Origin: Hysterangium stoloniferum
Lineage: Eukaryota; Basidiomycota; Agaricomycetes; Hysterangiales; Hysterangiaceae
Direction: 5' to 3'
Assembly: GCA_015178975.1 (NCBI GenBank)
Contig: WHVD01000161.1
Span: 117,158-181,157 of the forward strand
Length of the DNA stretch: 64,000 nucleotides
Position numbers and translations under genes: made by a program. Positions 23,448-35,519 of the stretch are shown here, piece after piece (positions within the stretch are counted from its first letter, which is position 1; every line of letters begins with the position of its first letter). Under the pieces are notes generated by a model. The model did not search any database. It had not been told where the DNA came from and saw only the letters and a program-made list of their open reading frames with translations.

Positions 23448-26400
23448 ATGTCGTCTATTCCAACCTCCAATTATCCTGCTGCAAGTGAACTGAGAAGTGC
23501 TGATACTGCTGACGTTGTGGATCAACGACGGGAAACATACAATCCTCCCGGTTTCGGAATTAAAAAACTTTCATCGGGAACTTCACCAACTATTGAGTAA
23601 GTAGTTGGACTCTAGATATATCAGTATAAACTGGCTAATGTTTTTCGGATCTCATAGTATTGTCGCCATTCACGGGTTTGATGGTCATCGCGAAGCATCC
23701 TGGACAGCCGATAACGGGCCGCTCTGGCTCAGGGATTTTCTCCCTGAGGCTGTACCAATAGCGCGGATTTGGTCTTACGGTTACGACGCTTATACAGAGA
23801 ATTCATCTTCTCAGCAGACTTTGCATGGTCGCGCACAGGACTTTCTGACAAAACTTTCCATGTCTAGAGAGGCAGATCGCACCACGGTTCGTTGACTGAA
23901 AATCAACAGTGCTTGCCCTACTCATTAATCGTTTCAATGCTCTTTAGAGGCGTCCAATAATTTTTATTGCACACAGTTTAGGGGGTATTATTCTTAAAAG
24001 TGTAGGTTATCTGAAATACAAACTTCCCGTTACATTTTATATGCGTGCTGGTAACAGGCCCTAATACAAGCTTCTATGGCCAATAAGAGGCATCTTCTGC
24101 AATACAAACAAATCCATTTGTCAACATATGGCATTCTCTTTCTTGGTACACCTCACCAAGGCACGGACATAGTGTTAAAATTTATTTCATTGTGCTACCA
24201 GCCAAACAATATCTTGTTGAAGCATCTGATCTCTCACTCAGAGCTATTACAACAACAAAACTCCGATTTTAACGCGATTGCTGCTGATTTTCAGATGAAA
24301 TGTTTCTATGAAAATTTGCCAACTTCTCTTGCTAATGGTACATTCGAAATTGTGGGTTTCAGAATTGTAATGTATCACAAATGTATCCATAACAGATGCA
24401 TCCAGATTGTTCCCAAATCATCTGCTGTGGTTCCTGGCATGGCTGATGTAGATGCGATAGGCATGCATAAGAGTCACAGTGGCATGGCCAAATTTCAATC
24501 CATTGATGATGATGACTTCAAGACCATATCATTGATTATACAAGACATGGTTCAGAAAGCTCCACCTGCAGTGCAATCCCAATGGACCACATATGATCAG
24601 CAAAGTGGTTAGTGTCAATAGAAATAGCCATACCTGAGTTAATGTAGTTAAACAGAGGATACTCCCAAAGGACCTATATACACTCCTAAACTCCGTCCTA
24701 GTCCAAGGTTTGTAGGACAGGAGACATATCTCATGAGACTCTGGCACTTTTTTGCTCCTCAGAGCTCACACTCGGGGTGGAGACATTTCCTTTTATATGG
24801 TATGGGAGGAGTTGGGAAAACACAAACTTGTTTGAAATTCATTGAAGAACTCATGAACAATAGCTAGTAAGCTGCAAATTATTTGATTGTTCCTCCTAGT
24901 ACTCACTAAGGAATTTTAAGTAACCTTTCCAGGATTTACTGGATAGATGCTACAAATGCAGAAACTCTAGCAAATGGTCTTTCAATTATTGCAGATGAGC
25001 CTGCTGCAAAATTGCATAATGTTGAAAAGTCTGCTGAAGCTGTTTTAGGATGGCTTGCACAGATTCAAAAACAATACCTGCTCATCTTTGACAATGCTGA
25101 TGGAATGGATGGAGTGGTTGAAGACTATTTGCCACAAATCCATCAGATTCATGTCTTGATCACTAGCCGTAATTCTAGACTACGCAACCATGTGACAGAC
25201 TTTCTGAATGTTGAACCAATGGAAAGGAATCAAGCACTTGCTCTCTTTGAAGCTGCAGCTAACTTTGACCAGGAATCAAATATTATTGCACAAGAATTGT
25301 CTGAAAAAATTGTTGCTAAACTGGGCTTCCTGCCTCTTGCTGTGGATATTGCAGGATCAACCATCTCAAATGGGCTCTGTACAGTAACAGAGTATCTGCT
25401 CATGTATGAAAAATATCAGCCAGATTTCTTTGATGCAGACAACCCATCCATGAAAGGAGCACCTGGATATAATCACACCATTTATAGTACTTTAAACATA
25501 TCATATAATATGATTGAAAAGAGAGCTATAGGATCAAGAAGTGACCAGGATGCCTTATTCATTTTGAAAGTTCTGGGATTCTTTCATCATCAGAATATCA
25601 TGGAAGCCATTTTCAAACAGGCTGCAGAGTTGCCACCAGCAAATACATATGATGGTAAATTACAAATTACCACATCAGAGCTTCCACATCAGCTACTCAA
25701 ATGTGATAGTAATGGACAGTGGTTGAGTCTGCCATTCAGAGAAGCCATGCGGGTCCTTTGTGATTATTCACTTCTTTCCAGAGATTCTGCCAAACACAGA
25801 GCTTTTTCATGGACAATGCACCCAGTCATTCATATGTGGATAAGAGACCAGGCATTAAGTATTGATGATGTACCTCATTTGTGTGCAGCCAGAGCATTAT
25901 TAACAGGGTGTATCAATATGTCTGATATCACAAGGAATGGCAAGTTGTTTCAACAAGAACTTTTGTCTCATATTGTAACAAATGAGGCAGCAATGCATAA
26001 AAAGAAAAATATATATTATGATGATCTCTCTATGAAGTTTGGCTTTATATACAAGGAGACCAACAGATGGTCAGATGCAGTACAGCTTGAGATTGCTGTG
26101 ATTGAGGCTAGGGAGCAAATCCTAGGGACTGAACACCTACACATCCTGACTCTGAGGAACAACTTGGCAGACACATATTTCAAGATGGGAAAATGGCCAG
26201 ATGCAGAAAGACTGCAGGTCCAGGTGTTGGAGACCAGAAAGCAAATCCTAGGGACTGAACACGAAGCTACTGTGATCTCTGAGAACAACTTGGCATTAAC
26301 ATATTTCTCTATGGGAAGATGGGCAGATGCAGAAAGACTGCAGGTCCAGGTTTTAAAGGCCTTTGAGCACACCCTAGGGACTGAACACCCAAACACCCAG

Positions 26401-26883
26401 ACCTCCAGGGGTAATTTAGCATTAACATATTCTAACATGGGAAGATGGGGAGATGCAGAAAGACTGTATATCCAGGCATTGGATGTCTTGGAGCAAATTC
26501 TAGGGAATGAACACCCAAACACCTTGACCTTCAGGATCAACTTGGCATCAGTATATCTTCAGATGGGAAGATGGCTAGATGCAGAAAGACTGCAAGGCCT
26601 CATATTGGAGGCCAAGGAGAAAATCCTAGGGACTGAACACCCACACATCATGATCTGCAGGAATGACTTGGCAGTAACACATCTCAAAATGGGAAGATGG
26701 CTAGATGCAGAAAGATTGCAGGTTCAGGTTGTGGAAGCCTGGGAGGAACTTTTAGGGACTGAACACCCAGATACCCTGACCTCTAAGAACAACTTGGCAA
26801 CAACATATCTTTTTATGGGAAGATGGTCAGATGCAGAAAGACTGTATGTCCAGGTGTTAGAGGCCAGGGAGAAAAGGGACTGA
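23448..26883 (+). CDS. NLR-type protein: SesB-like hydrolase - NB-ARC - TPR
   Basis: Six exons: 23448-23596, 23658-23886, 23948-24001, 24058-24607, 24656-24866 and 24921-26883. The introns are 61, 61, 56, 48 and 54 bp. The joined frame gives about 1,051 residues. Residues about 50-290 form an alpha/beta hydrolase with HGFDGH, the nucleophile loop AHSLGG (Ser136), FLGTPHQGTD and a candidate catalytic His near 284, as in fungal SesB-like effector domains. The NB-ARC domain has P-loop GMGGVGKT (376-383), YLLIFDN as Walker B (450-456) and an LITSRN segment. From about 768 on, seven complete 42-residue TPR/kinesin-light-chain-type repeats carry the pattern MGRWxDAERLxxQ. The family acts in non-self recognition and programmed cell death (family knowledge). 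A loss of about 5 bp near 26875 ends the frame. An eighth repeat continues in another frame to about 27085. Confidence 0.85.
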
Positions 26884-27160
26884 ACACCCAAACACTCTGA
26901 TCTCCAGGAACAACTTGGCAGAAACATATTCCAAGATGGAAAGATGGCTGGATGCAGAAAGACTGCATACACTGGTGCTTGAGTCCAGAGAGAGAATTCT
27001 AGGGACTGAACATCCATATACTATGGCATCCAAGGCCAAGTTGATAGCCTTACACTCCCGTCTGGGAAGGGAAAGGCACTACAAGGTTAAATGGTTACTT
27101 CTCCTTTTTCCAGTTTTTCTATCTCTTTTCTTGACATACTGTGTTCAGTTTCTATAGTCT
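26884..27160 (+). pseudogene. Out-of-frame eighth TPR repeat of the NLR gene
   Basis: Beyond the stop at 26883 the repeat pattern goes on in a shifted frame: NNLAETYSKMERWLDAERL, LGTEHPYTM, then ALHSRLGRERHYK. The other repeats read GAGAAAATCCTAGGGACTG here. This one reads GAGAAAAGGGACTG, so about five bases are missing. Either the gene was shortened or the base call is wrong. Confidence 0.75.
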
Positions 27161-27640
27161 GCAGCCTATCCTACTTGTAAATGCAGCATCTCTTGTCAAG
27201 ATCATCTGAATTTGTATAATCCATCAATACTCATTGACTTCACTATTTTCATCTAGGACAGAGAGGCCACAAGTATATGTATATGGCTGATATGGGGAGT
27301 ATATTCCTATTTGCAATATAAACCAGGTGAAATGGTTATTGCCATGCTCCATTCAGAAAGAATCCCTTGTTTTTTCTTTAAGGTATTGTAAGATATTGAA
27401 TGTTGTGAGCACTATGTGAAAATATAGAGATTTAATCTTGGAGGATAACCAAAAGCTTTGAAAAGTTATTTGTCCACTCAAGTATGTGTATTTATATTGT
27501 TTATTAATATTTCATCAAATTTAATCTATCAGGTGACACTCTGGAGAATGGGGGAGTATTAATATTTATCTTGCAATCTGATAAAAGGTAATCAAACACT
27601 CATACATAAATTTCTGACACAGCACTTAACACAATGGTGC
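27161..27640. other. No gene; 3' region of the NLR gene
   Basis: AT-rich sequence with no open frames of note. It probably holds the 3' untranslated region of the gene to the left. Confidence 0.4.
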
Positions 27641-28030
27641 ACTCATCAGATCTTGATATAGTGCTGACATAGTTTCAGGTAACACACAATCCTCCCCAGA
27701 ATTATGGGATGCATTACCTACCTATTCTAAATAATTTGATGCAATCATTGCCTTGGTATCCATCAGGGATCCAAGTGGTATTGAAAAAGCTTTGGATGCT
27801 TGTTTTGAAATATAAGGTCAGTGAGATGGCAAAGATGTTCAATGTTCAAAAGGTTGGCAATAAATTCTGATACTAGATGGCAACCCATACCACATTAGAT
27901 CAGCTATCTCTTGCAAAATTATTCAAAGCCTTTTGTACAGATGGACATTTGTAAAGTCATCTATATACATAACATGGCCAATGATTCACAATTTGCTGAT
28001 AAAGTGATAGATTGACTAAGAGCAATGAAA
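27641..28030 (-). pseudogene. Family B gene, decayed fragment 5 (middle exons)
   Basis: Recognisable pieces of exons three and two of family B ('gtgcactcatcagatcttgatatagtgctgacat', here split by substitutions, and the SYPPYI region) are present, but no frame remains. It is older and more diverged than the other copies. It is followed by a run of G and unrelated DNA. Confidence 0.55.
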
Positions 28031-29899
28031 CATATGTGTGGGGGGGGTCCACCACCGTGCCAGTTTGGGTACATGTGGATGCTGTCAGGCAGAATGGGCC
28101 CTCATGCCACCTCACTCACATTGTGTGACCAGGCACATATGTCACTATTAAAAATAGTATGAGTTGGCTTATTGTAATACACAATATACAAGTGGGTAAT
28201 AGACTTGTAATAATAGTACTTGTTTGTCAATCAATATGTCAGTTAGTGAATCACCTTCTGACATGATAGGTAGGATGCTAGTTTAGGTGTACACTGGTTC
28301 TGGCATGCATTAACCTCAGAAAACATGGTCCACAATTAGCATCCTCCTATGAAAAAGTGAGGAAATGGGTGAACTGCCCCTAGGAAAAGGGTGGTTTCAT
28401 CACCAATTCCAACAGTCATGAACACACATGTGTGGGTGTGTGCGACAACCTCCCATGCCGCCTCACTCACATTGTGCCACTGGGTGCATTACATCATGAA
28501 TGTGCATGTGTGGGCATTCCACAAAGGCGCTGGCAGGCACAATGGCCCCTCACACGTGCTGCCTTACTTGCATCATGTGACCTGGCACATTACATGTGGT
28601 TGGTTGGTTGGGAGGGGGGTCTGTTGCAACTGTCAGTGTGTGTGTGAGTGGGGTGGCATGGACCCATGTATTACTACCTAACTCTAACGGTGGCTGCAGT
28701 TCTTAAAACAATTACAATAAATTTCAGAATTGTGGGAAATGGAGGAAAATGCCAGTCAATTAAACGAAATACTAATCCTGTAAATCCACTAAATCCAATA
28801 TAATTCCAGTAAATTTCAGTAAATTCTAATTAAATCCAATCCAATCCCAATTAATTCCAATTAAGCTCAAGTAAATGCCAGTAAATTCAGTTAAACAACA
28901 TTGTTAAATTGTTCTATTCCTGACCATTCTGTTACATCCTTTGTGGACTGTTCATTGATATTTTGAAAAGATTTTAAATAAATGTACAGCACCCAGTGTA
29001 ATTACCAGAGGCTTGGGATACTAAGAGTTATTATTCCATAAACTTCTCCAAATGAGAGGGGGATTCAAAATGGGTATTCTGAGTCAATATTTAAACTGAA
29101 GGGTAGTAGTGTACAGGATCAGGTTTTATACCAATGTAAATGGAAACATGGAGGACTGAGAATGGAGATTTTATATTAACAGAATACAGGAAATTAGGAA
29201 ACTGGAACAGAAGATCAAGAAAAGAAATACAAGACCATAGAAAAAAGATCAATACTCTGAGGTCACAAATGCTGTGGTGAAGTGATGCAAGAAATAATAG
29301 AATGCCATCAGCAAGGAATGGGATGGAGTGGCTAGAAAATGAAGCCTTTAAGTATGTGTGTTGCTAATATATTGTTATAAGAGGTGTTGTTATTAGTAAT
29401 ATTAATGTTAGGATGTTAAAAATAGTATAGATTGAAAAAACACACTGGAGCCTGAATGCAGGTAGGTTCTAACTCAAACTTTGAACTGGATATTAGTAGA
29501 ATATAAGACAATAATTTATACTAGAAAATTTAATGACAGACAGATGAGTAGAAGGGAAGGGAAGTGGTATAAGTATGATTGAGAATAAATGGGGAGCTGG
29601 AATGTGTAGAAGCCCTCAATATGACATGGTCATGGAAGGTAATATAAAAGTTATGTGATCAAGTATTGAGGCACTATCAACAAAGATACCAGAGCTGGCA
29701 TTTGGCACTACCAACAAAGATACCACAATTAGGGGGACTAATGTCAGGATGCTGGATGAATAATGATTGTGGAATGAGTCTGAAATAATACCTGTCATAA
29801 TGGAGCAAGGCTGTGGTTGATATAAATGTCTCACAGAGTACTTTGAGTGAAAATTAGAGATATATGGCATTCATTGCTTGAATACAACTATTCTAACTC
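28031..29899. other. No gene; low-complexity and degenerate repeats
   Basis: GT-rich sequence (28390-28670) repeats words such as 'tcactcacattgtg' and 'ggcacattac'. At 28740-28890 there is a degenerate series of CCAGTAAATT-like units with variants TCCAATAA and CCAATTAA. The remainder has no recognisable content. Confidence 0.45.
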
Positions 29900-30512
29900 T
29901 AAAACAATTATGAAATTCCTGATCAATATAAGATTAGATAATCAAAGGTTCGTATTGTGTTTTCTCAAGTATTTAGTACAGAAGGTATAAAATTTTCTTG
30001 CACTAATATATAAAATAAATTGCAATTGAGGTTGGAATGCCAATTTTCCATAAAATTGGTATTTATACCATAATGTCCATGCTAATTCTGATGGTAAATG
30101 AGGGGAGGAAATGTCCACCTAATTGGACACAGAAAGAGTGTTTCCAACCCATCCATTGTCCTCCAGTATTGACATGCAATGCGAGCTAGATAGGACTGAA
30201 GGACCAGTGAACAGATTGGCAATGAGGAGTAAGAGGGAGTACAAGTCACTTTTCAAATATAAATAGTCTCTGAAAGCATTGGGGTCATGGTGAAAATCAA
30301 GTGGATCAAAATGTAAGAAAAAATCAATGAAAGCATTTACTACATTTTCTGCTTGTATTTCCCTACAGGAAAATTCTGGATCAGGAGAAGCTGATGTGAG
30401 GGAGATGATGGCTTTGATTGTGCTAGGAAGACACTTGAACATGTTCCATCCATGGGGTTGAATCGAAATATGACTAGAAGGGGAAGGTAAGTTAAGATAT
30501 CAGTTGACAAGA
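29900..30512 (-). pseudogene. Family B gene fragment 4 (last exon and 3' flank)
   Basis: The last exon is open from about 30490 to 30119 (ASPDPEFSCREIQAENVV, FTGPSVLSSSHCMSILEDN) and ends in SVSN as in the intact copies, with the 3' flank to about 29900. Upstream exons are missing. The sequence breaks off in intron four, within 'gttgacaagagtgc'. Confidence 0.7.
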
Positions 30513-31240
30513 GTGCTGTAAGTTTGTTACTAGGAAAAGACCTAATAACCTGCAAGCAACGGTCAAGTCTTTATGACAGTCACTAACACAGTTGTTCTTG
30601 AAACCAGTCTATAACCAAACACACTCGGAGCGAGAGGCTAGAGATCGGACCTTGTATTACGTAATCAGATATGGATACAAAAGGCTGATGTAAGCCCAAT
30701 GTTGTAGAGTGAAGAACTTCAACAATAAGGGACACAACAGTATCCCTTACTGGCCATAGGAGTGAGATTGAGAGTAAGACTTAAGAGACTGTCCTTAAGA
30801 ATGGGCTTCGAAATGAAATACAATGAAATTGCTTGTTCAACAATGGGCAAAAGAGAGGCCCTTATATACATGAGAGAGCACAGGTCAAATTAAACATCTA
30901 CATACAACAACACAATAACGATGTGATATGGTGTGAGTCATCTCTGAGTCATCACAATAGGAGTGTTAGTAAAGCTGTGAACAATAATAGGGGGAGGCTG
31001 CACTGAACCACATGGACAATGACTAACAAAAGATGAGATTAGACATGTGATGCGGATAAATGGGGAAACACAATAGAACAATAGGGGAAGTGAGTCAGAC
31101 AATAGGGATGATGGAGTAATAGAAGTGATGGCCTCAAATGCTATGCTTGATTTCGAAACCTTGACAACACTGCCAATCGATAAACCGAGATTAGACGTGT
31201 TCTGTTCCTAGTTTTGCAGTATAAGGAGGGGACACAATCA
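30513..31240. other. No gene; possible LTR-like sequence
   Basis: The segment starts TGTAAGTTTG right where the B fragment breaks off. It has a TATATAAGGGCC on the minus strand near 30870 and contains CCTTGACA near 31165. This is LTR-like composition, but I could not find matching target duplications, so the element remains unproven. Confidence 0.35.
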
Positions 31241-31249
31241 ATCACCATT

Positions 31250-31777
31250 TTAGAACCAGGTGGTGAGTAGGCTCCACAACCACGCAAGGAACACAAATCG
31301 ACGACGACCTCGACGAGGCTCTACTTGACTTCCCTCTGGAACTGGGGTCCTGAATAACTTGGGTCCTCCGTGATCTCCTACTGGAGTGAACATTGCCATG
31401 TAACGGATTCCCGATGACGGTGGGGAACAATCTCGTTGGAACACTCGATCGAATCGATAGTGGAGGATTTCGGAGGAGCCATCATAGTGCTCTATATGAA
31501 TGAAGACAGGATCGTCTGGAGCATATGGGAGTCGAATACCTTGTCGACGGAGGAAACGATGGTATTTCTTGGAGGAGCATGCGTGGGCTGGTAGGGGCTT
31601 GGAAATAATGTCTGAGGATGAGGAGAAGCGAGATGTTATTGGCTGGAGTTCTATTTGGGAGTGAAGAGTCGGTTTTGAGTAGGAACTGAGGGTTACTTTG
31701 GAGGATGATGCATTGTTGAACATGATGGAGTTTTGGTCGTCTGTTTGATGAAACTGATTTGGCTGTGTAGAAGTCAT
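31250..31777 (-). CDS. Unknown 175-residue protein with hydrophobic C terminus
   Basis: A single open frame starts at an ATG at 31777 and ends at 31250. About 23 bp upstream lies TTATATATA. The N-terminal half is Ser/Thr/Gln-rich and probably disordered. The second half has YHRFLRRQGIRLPYAPDD, then HIEHYDGSSEILHYRF and a C-terminal basic patch followed by FVFLAWLWSLLTTWF, which could anchor in a membrane. No related frame occurs elsewhere in the window. It lies just downstream (minus strand) of the R1 LTR-like repeat, so it could be an element-encoded protein, but it does not look like a Gag. Function unknown. Confidence 0.45.
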   Translation of the reverse strand: MTSTQPNQFHQTDDQNSIMFNNASSSKVTLSSYSKPTLHSQIELQPITSRFSSSSDIISKPLPAHACSSKKYHRFLRRQGIRLPYAPDDPVFIHIEHYDGSSEILHYRFDRVFQRDCSPPSSGIRYMAMFTPVGDHGGPKLFRTPVPEGSQVEPRRGRRRFVFLAWLWSLLTTWF

Positions 31778-31887
31778 CTTGAGTGCCAAAGTATATATAA
31801 GAATTTGTGCTGTGACGTGACTTGAAACTATTGCCAAATAGGTTACTTTCCGATTGAACTCTCTACAGCGCCCTCGCTAGATTGTAT

Positions 31888-32603
31888 TGTCCAATTTCAA
31901 ACGGACGGACAGGGATCCCGAGTCTGGGTGGGGTTCGTGGGTCGTAGGTCGTAGGTTGGAGGTTGTGAGTTGTGAGTCGAGATGGTCGAGAGAGATAGAT
32001 GTGCCGGAGCCCGTGGGCTCCAACTAGTGCAAGCGGTCTGATGAGAGTAGGGTTTTAGGGTGGAAAATATATTAGATTACTGGGGGGAATCTAAGCTAAT
32101 TTTCTGACTGGATTGTATGTACAACATCTGCCAGTTTATATAGACCATGGAGTGAATAACATACCAAATCCAGTAATGGTGAAATGAACTAACAAAACAT
32201 AAAACGGGAAATGTAAACACCAAGTTTGGTGTTAGGAACGGGACAGAACGGAGCGGAGTCCGAATCGTGACAAAGCATAACCCATAATGGGAAATGGAGC
32301 GGGAGCGGAGTCCTAAATCATGACAGGTCATTTGACTAAAATGGGAATGGGGCTCGAGTAGAGCGGTGACGGGATTCTGAGTGGGGTCCGGTGACTGATG
32401 CGTGGGATGAAGACAGACATAGACAGAGACGGAGTCCGGGGGTAGTCCGGTGACTGATATGTGTTGTAATGAGGTCGAACGTAATGAGACTTGATGTAAC
32501 AGAGTCCGGGCGGGAAATCCTATAAACAGACGATTGGTGCTTGTAGCGCGTGGGGGCGTACGGGTTAGTGCCTGGAGTCCGGCAGGATTGTCCAGTCGTA
32601 ACA
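31888..32603 (-). repeat. R repeat, copy 1 (probable LTR, 716 bp)
   Basis: On the minus strand it starts TGTTACGACTGG, has TATATAAACTGG in the middle and ends GAAATTGGACA, the layout of an LTR. Copies occur at 37765-38788 and, broken up, at 39330-41130. It contains the perfect palindrome GGAGCCCGTGGGCTCC (32006-32021). The flanks do not form a matching 5-bp duplication, so this is either one LTR of a larger element or an old copy. Confidence 0.6.
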
Positions 32604-32950
32604 CATACTGATGACTCTCACACCTTTTCATTTTTTACTATAACGACACTGTCATTACAATCCTAATATTTTGCACTCATCTACACTTTATCATTCCTTT
32701 AGTCATTCTACATATTTAGTTTTATCTCACAGCATGACATCTGGACCCATCCCACATGGGGTTTTAAAGCACTTAGGTATTAACCTGAGTGATAATAGGC
32801 ACCCTCTGTTCGTTGTGTGTGGTTTGCTATCTGCGTGTTGGCAATCTACCACCACCGGTCATTCGAGTTTGAGTCTGAGTCTGAGTTTGGTCACTTCTGG
32901 TGACTTCTGTGTCCTTCTATCTACTATTCCAACACCCTCCTCACATAAGC

Positions 32951-33226
32951 ATGGGGCCAGAGGAGGTATTTGCTAGAGTGGCTGGGACTCCCAGAGCCCC
33001 AAGCACACTGCTAGTGGAAGCTGTCACCAATGATGGGGACAGGGGCCAATCAGGCCAACATTCTTCCAATCCTGAAATTGAGCTTTTGGATGCACAGATA
33101 GCTCAACTGATGGCGCATAGACATCAGTTGATGAATGATAACAATTCTGAGGAGCAGGAAGGGAAACCCACAGTTGATCCATCAGCTGGTGTAACAAGAT
33201 TGTTTGTGGGCCCAGAAAGACTATAG
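32951..33226 (+). pseudogene. Possible Gag start of an LTR retrotransposon
   Basis: An ATG-started frame of 91 codons (MGPEEVFARVAGTP ... EIELLDAQIAQLMAHRHQL ... EEQEGKP) ends in a stop. Just before it (about 32845-32940) lies sequence that reappears inverted at 43990-44142, near another LTR remnant. An acidic, helical start directly after LTR-like DNA suits a truncated Gag, but no nucleocapsid or capsid motif is present. The DNA from 33230 to 33868 shows nothing further. Confidence 0.35.
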
Positions 33227-33868
33227 CAGACCAAGACAACAGCTTCACTGGCTGAGGAAACTCGCAGCAGCAAGAAGATATCACTGCCAGATATTATTCC
33301 AGGCTTCAAGGCAAACTCACTGGAAATCTGTGAGTACCAACTATTGTCCTCCCAGCACAGTTGGATGGCTAGGTTCACATTGTGTTTGATGCAACCATAC
33401 AGACAGGTTTCCCACATTGTGGAATGCACATGTGCTATGTACATTGAGCATACAGTTTCATGGCATTGTGGAATGCACATGCATGACAATATACAGAAAG
33501 TCTAGCTGCATTGCAGAAAGCATGCAGCATGGCACATTTTGCCATGAGCACATGACACTGTTTTGCAGTCTGAAGGACTCAAGGTATTTGCCATAAGGGA
33601 GAGGGGCATCTTTCTTGCTCTATCCTTGTTGATTCTGCTATACCTGTATGAGCATTGAACTTATGCACATATTATCAGCCATTCTTTGCAAAGTGGAAGA
33701 TGCCTTTAGGCACCTCCACTACATCCCTTATATTGTACTCACTATAGAAGTGCAGAGAAAGGCAGAAAAGGGGGTAGAAGAATTTACCTTCTCACCAACA
33801 GGTAGCATTGTGGCCAAAGGGTTGGAGCGTGAAAATGAAAAGGGTATTAGTATAATTTATTGGCTTGC

Positions 33869-35519
33869 TGTGATGTATTAGCCTTATTTTAATACTATCT
33901 TCTGAAAAAGGAGTCCAATGCTCTATCAAATTGTGCAAATACTCAATTCACTGCAAGGTAAAATAATTTAAGTATTTGATATTAATCAGTGGCAGCCTGA
34001 ATAGACTTAGAATCCCTGAAGTCAAGAGTTTACTTGAATATATGCACCCTACTTCACAAAGAGGGTTTTGAGAGCTGTTCTTTTTCTGTGAAAATATGTA
34101 CTTAAAATATGAATAACAATTCACTGATTCAGAATCTAGGGAGGATATCTGAAAACTATTAAGTATACCAAATTCTAATATACTCTAAAGGTCATTTAAA
34201 CATCTGGGATGTGATTCAAACATAATTTGGTTTTTAAAACTTTTTGAAAGTTTTAAACTCTCTCATACATTACAAACCCAAGAATCTTTCCGGACACAAG
34301 TAGACAATAAAAAAAATTAGTAGTTTGATACACTAATACTTTTAAAAAATAGATACCTTTAGATAGTCTATTTCATGCATATGTATATTATTGGCACCTC
34401 TAAATACATATGTATTACTTCGGAATGGATCTGTCAATCTGAACAGATTTCTACTTGATTCAACATACCCAGAATATATAGGTAATTTCACTTAATAAAG
34501 AAGGCCATAGGATGAAAAATTTCCAATGACATCTCATATATTTTACTAGGAAATAACTACATTACAGCTTTTAAAAGACAAAGTACTAATAAAAGTATTA
34601 GTAGACATCTGTAAAAGGAAGGAAATTATATACAATAGAATTTGTTAAATAACTATGGGTTGTATAAGATGTAATATGGAGAACTATTTCTGATGGTTGT
34701 TCTTTGATGATATAATTGTTTCAAAATAGATATCACTATTTAAAGATGGAGTTTTGTAAAAATAAGACTTTTATTAGTAAATATTTGAGATTATAGTAAT
34801 TATAAACACCCTCCTAGGTTCAATTTAGATTCTAGCTAGTTTATATATATTTTATACTATTTATCAAACAGTAAAAATATTTATAAACAGGTCAAAAGAT
34901 TAGATATAGAATAAAACACTATTTGGCTAATATATGCTTTATTTCTTCTAACCTACAGGGTCTACTGTGATACTAACTTATCAGGCTCTTAATGTAGTCT
35001 TAAGGATCTTGCAAGGATATTCTCAGTATTTATTTATGCTCAAACACTTAAGATATTTTGTGAATATGCTTTACTGATTCACAATAAATGAGTAATGGAA
35101 CAGGGATTATTTGTAATGTAATAAACAGTCAAATTACTCAACTAAGGTGACTGAAGTCTTAGACTACAAATAACAATGCAAAGAAAACTAATAATCAGCA
35201 CTCAATTATGAGGTGACTATAGTATAAAGGATTAATACCAGAAGCTCAACAAGAGTGACCAGAGGGTAGGACTATTGTCAGAAGCTCAACAAGAGGTGAC
35301 AGGGAATCCTAAGTTAGCTTAGATCAACAGCTCAACTAGAGGTGACTAAGTGTTTGTATTTATTTGTCCAACAGCCCAACTAGGGATGGAATAAACTACT
35401 TGCTGCAGTGACATACAGATGTGGTGTAAATGGGTTGATAAGATGATAAGATATTCTATTCAAGGCTGGAGCTGAGCTCCTTATATATGTACATTTTAGT
35501 CTGAGACAATTAGAAGATT
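33869..35519. mobile_element. LTR-like element, outer copy, split by a second LTR
   Basis: It starts TGTGATGTATTAG and is AT-rich and non-coding. Its sequence recurs in the inner copy that begins at 35520 (for example 33873-34140 against 35524-35810, and 34840-35040 against 35818-36004). The continuation after the insertion begins at about 37523. It contains several repeats of CAGAAGCTCAACAAGAG/GTGAC at 35240-35390. The right end was not found. Confidence 0.65.

Noticed and set aside
24856-24935. A seemingly broken splice donor and stop codon in the NLR gene (TAG after AAC AAT AGC)
   Set aside because: If the acceptor at 24920 (TTTTAAG) is used instead of the later CAG at 24932, the frame stays open (SYNLSRIYWIDAT), so no defect is needed.
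26016-27039. Long minus-strand frames opposite the TPR region
   Set aside because: They mirror the 126-bp repeats of the plus-strand NLR gene and have no independent support.
30513-31170. A solo LTR between TGTAAGTTTG and CCTTGACA
   Set aside because: Start and end look right, but no matching 5-bp flanks were found, so it is described only as LTR-like.
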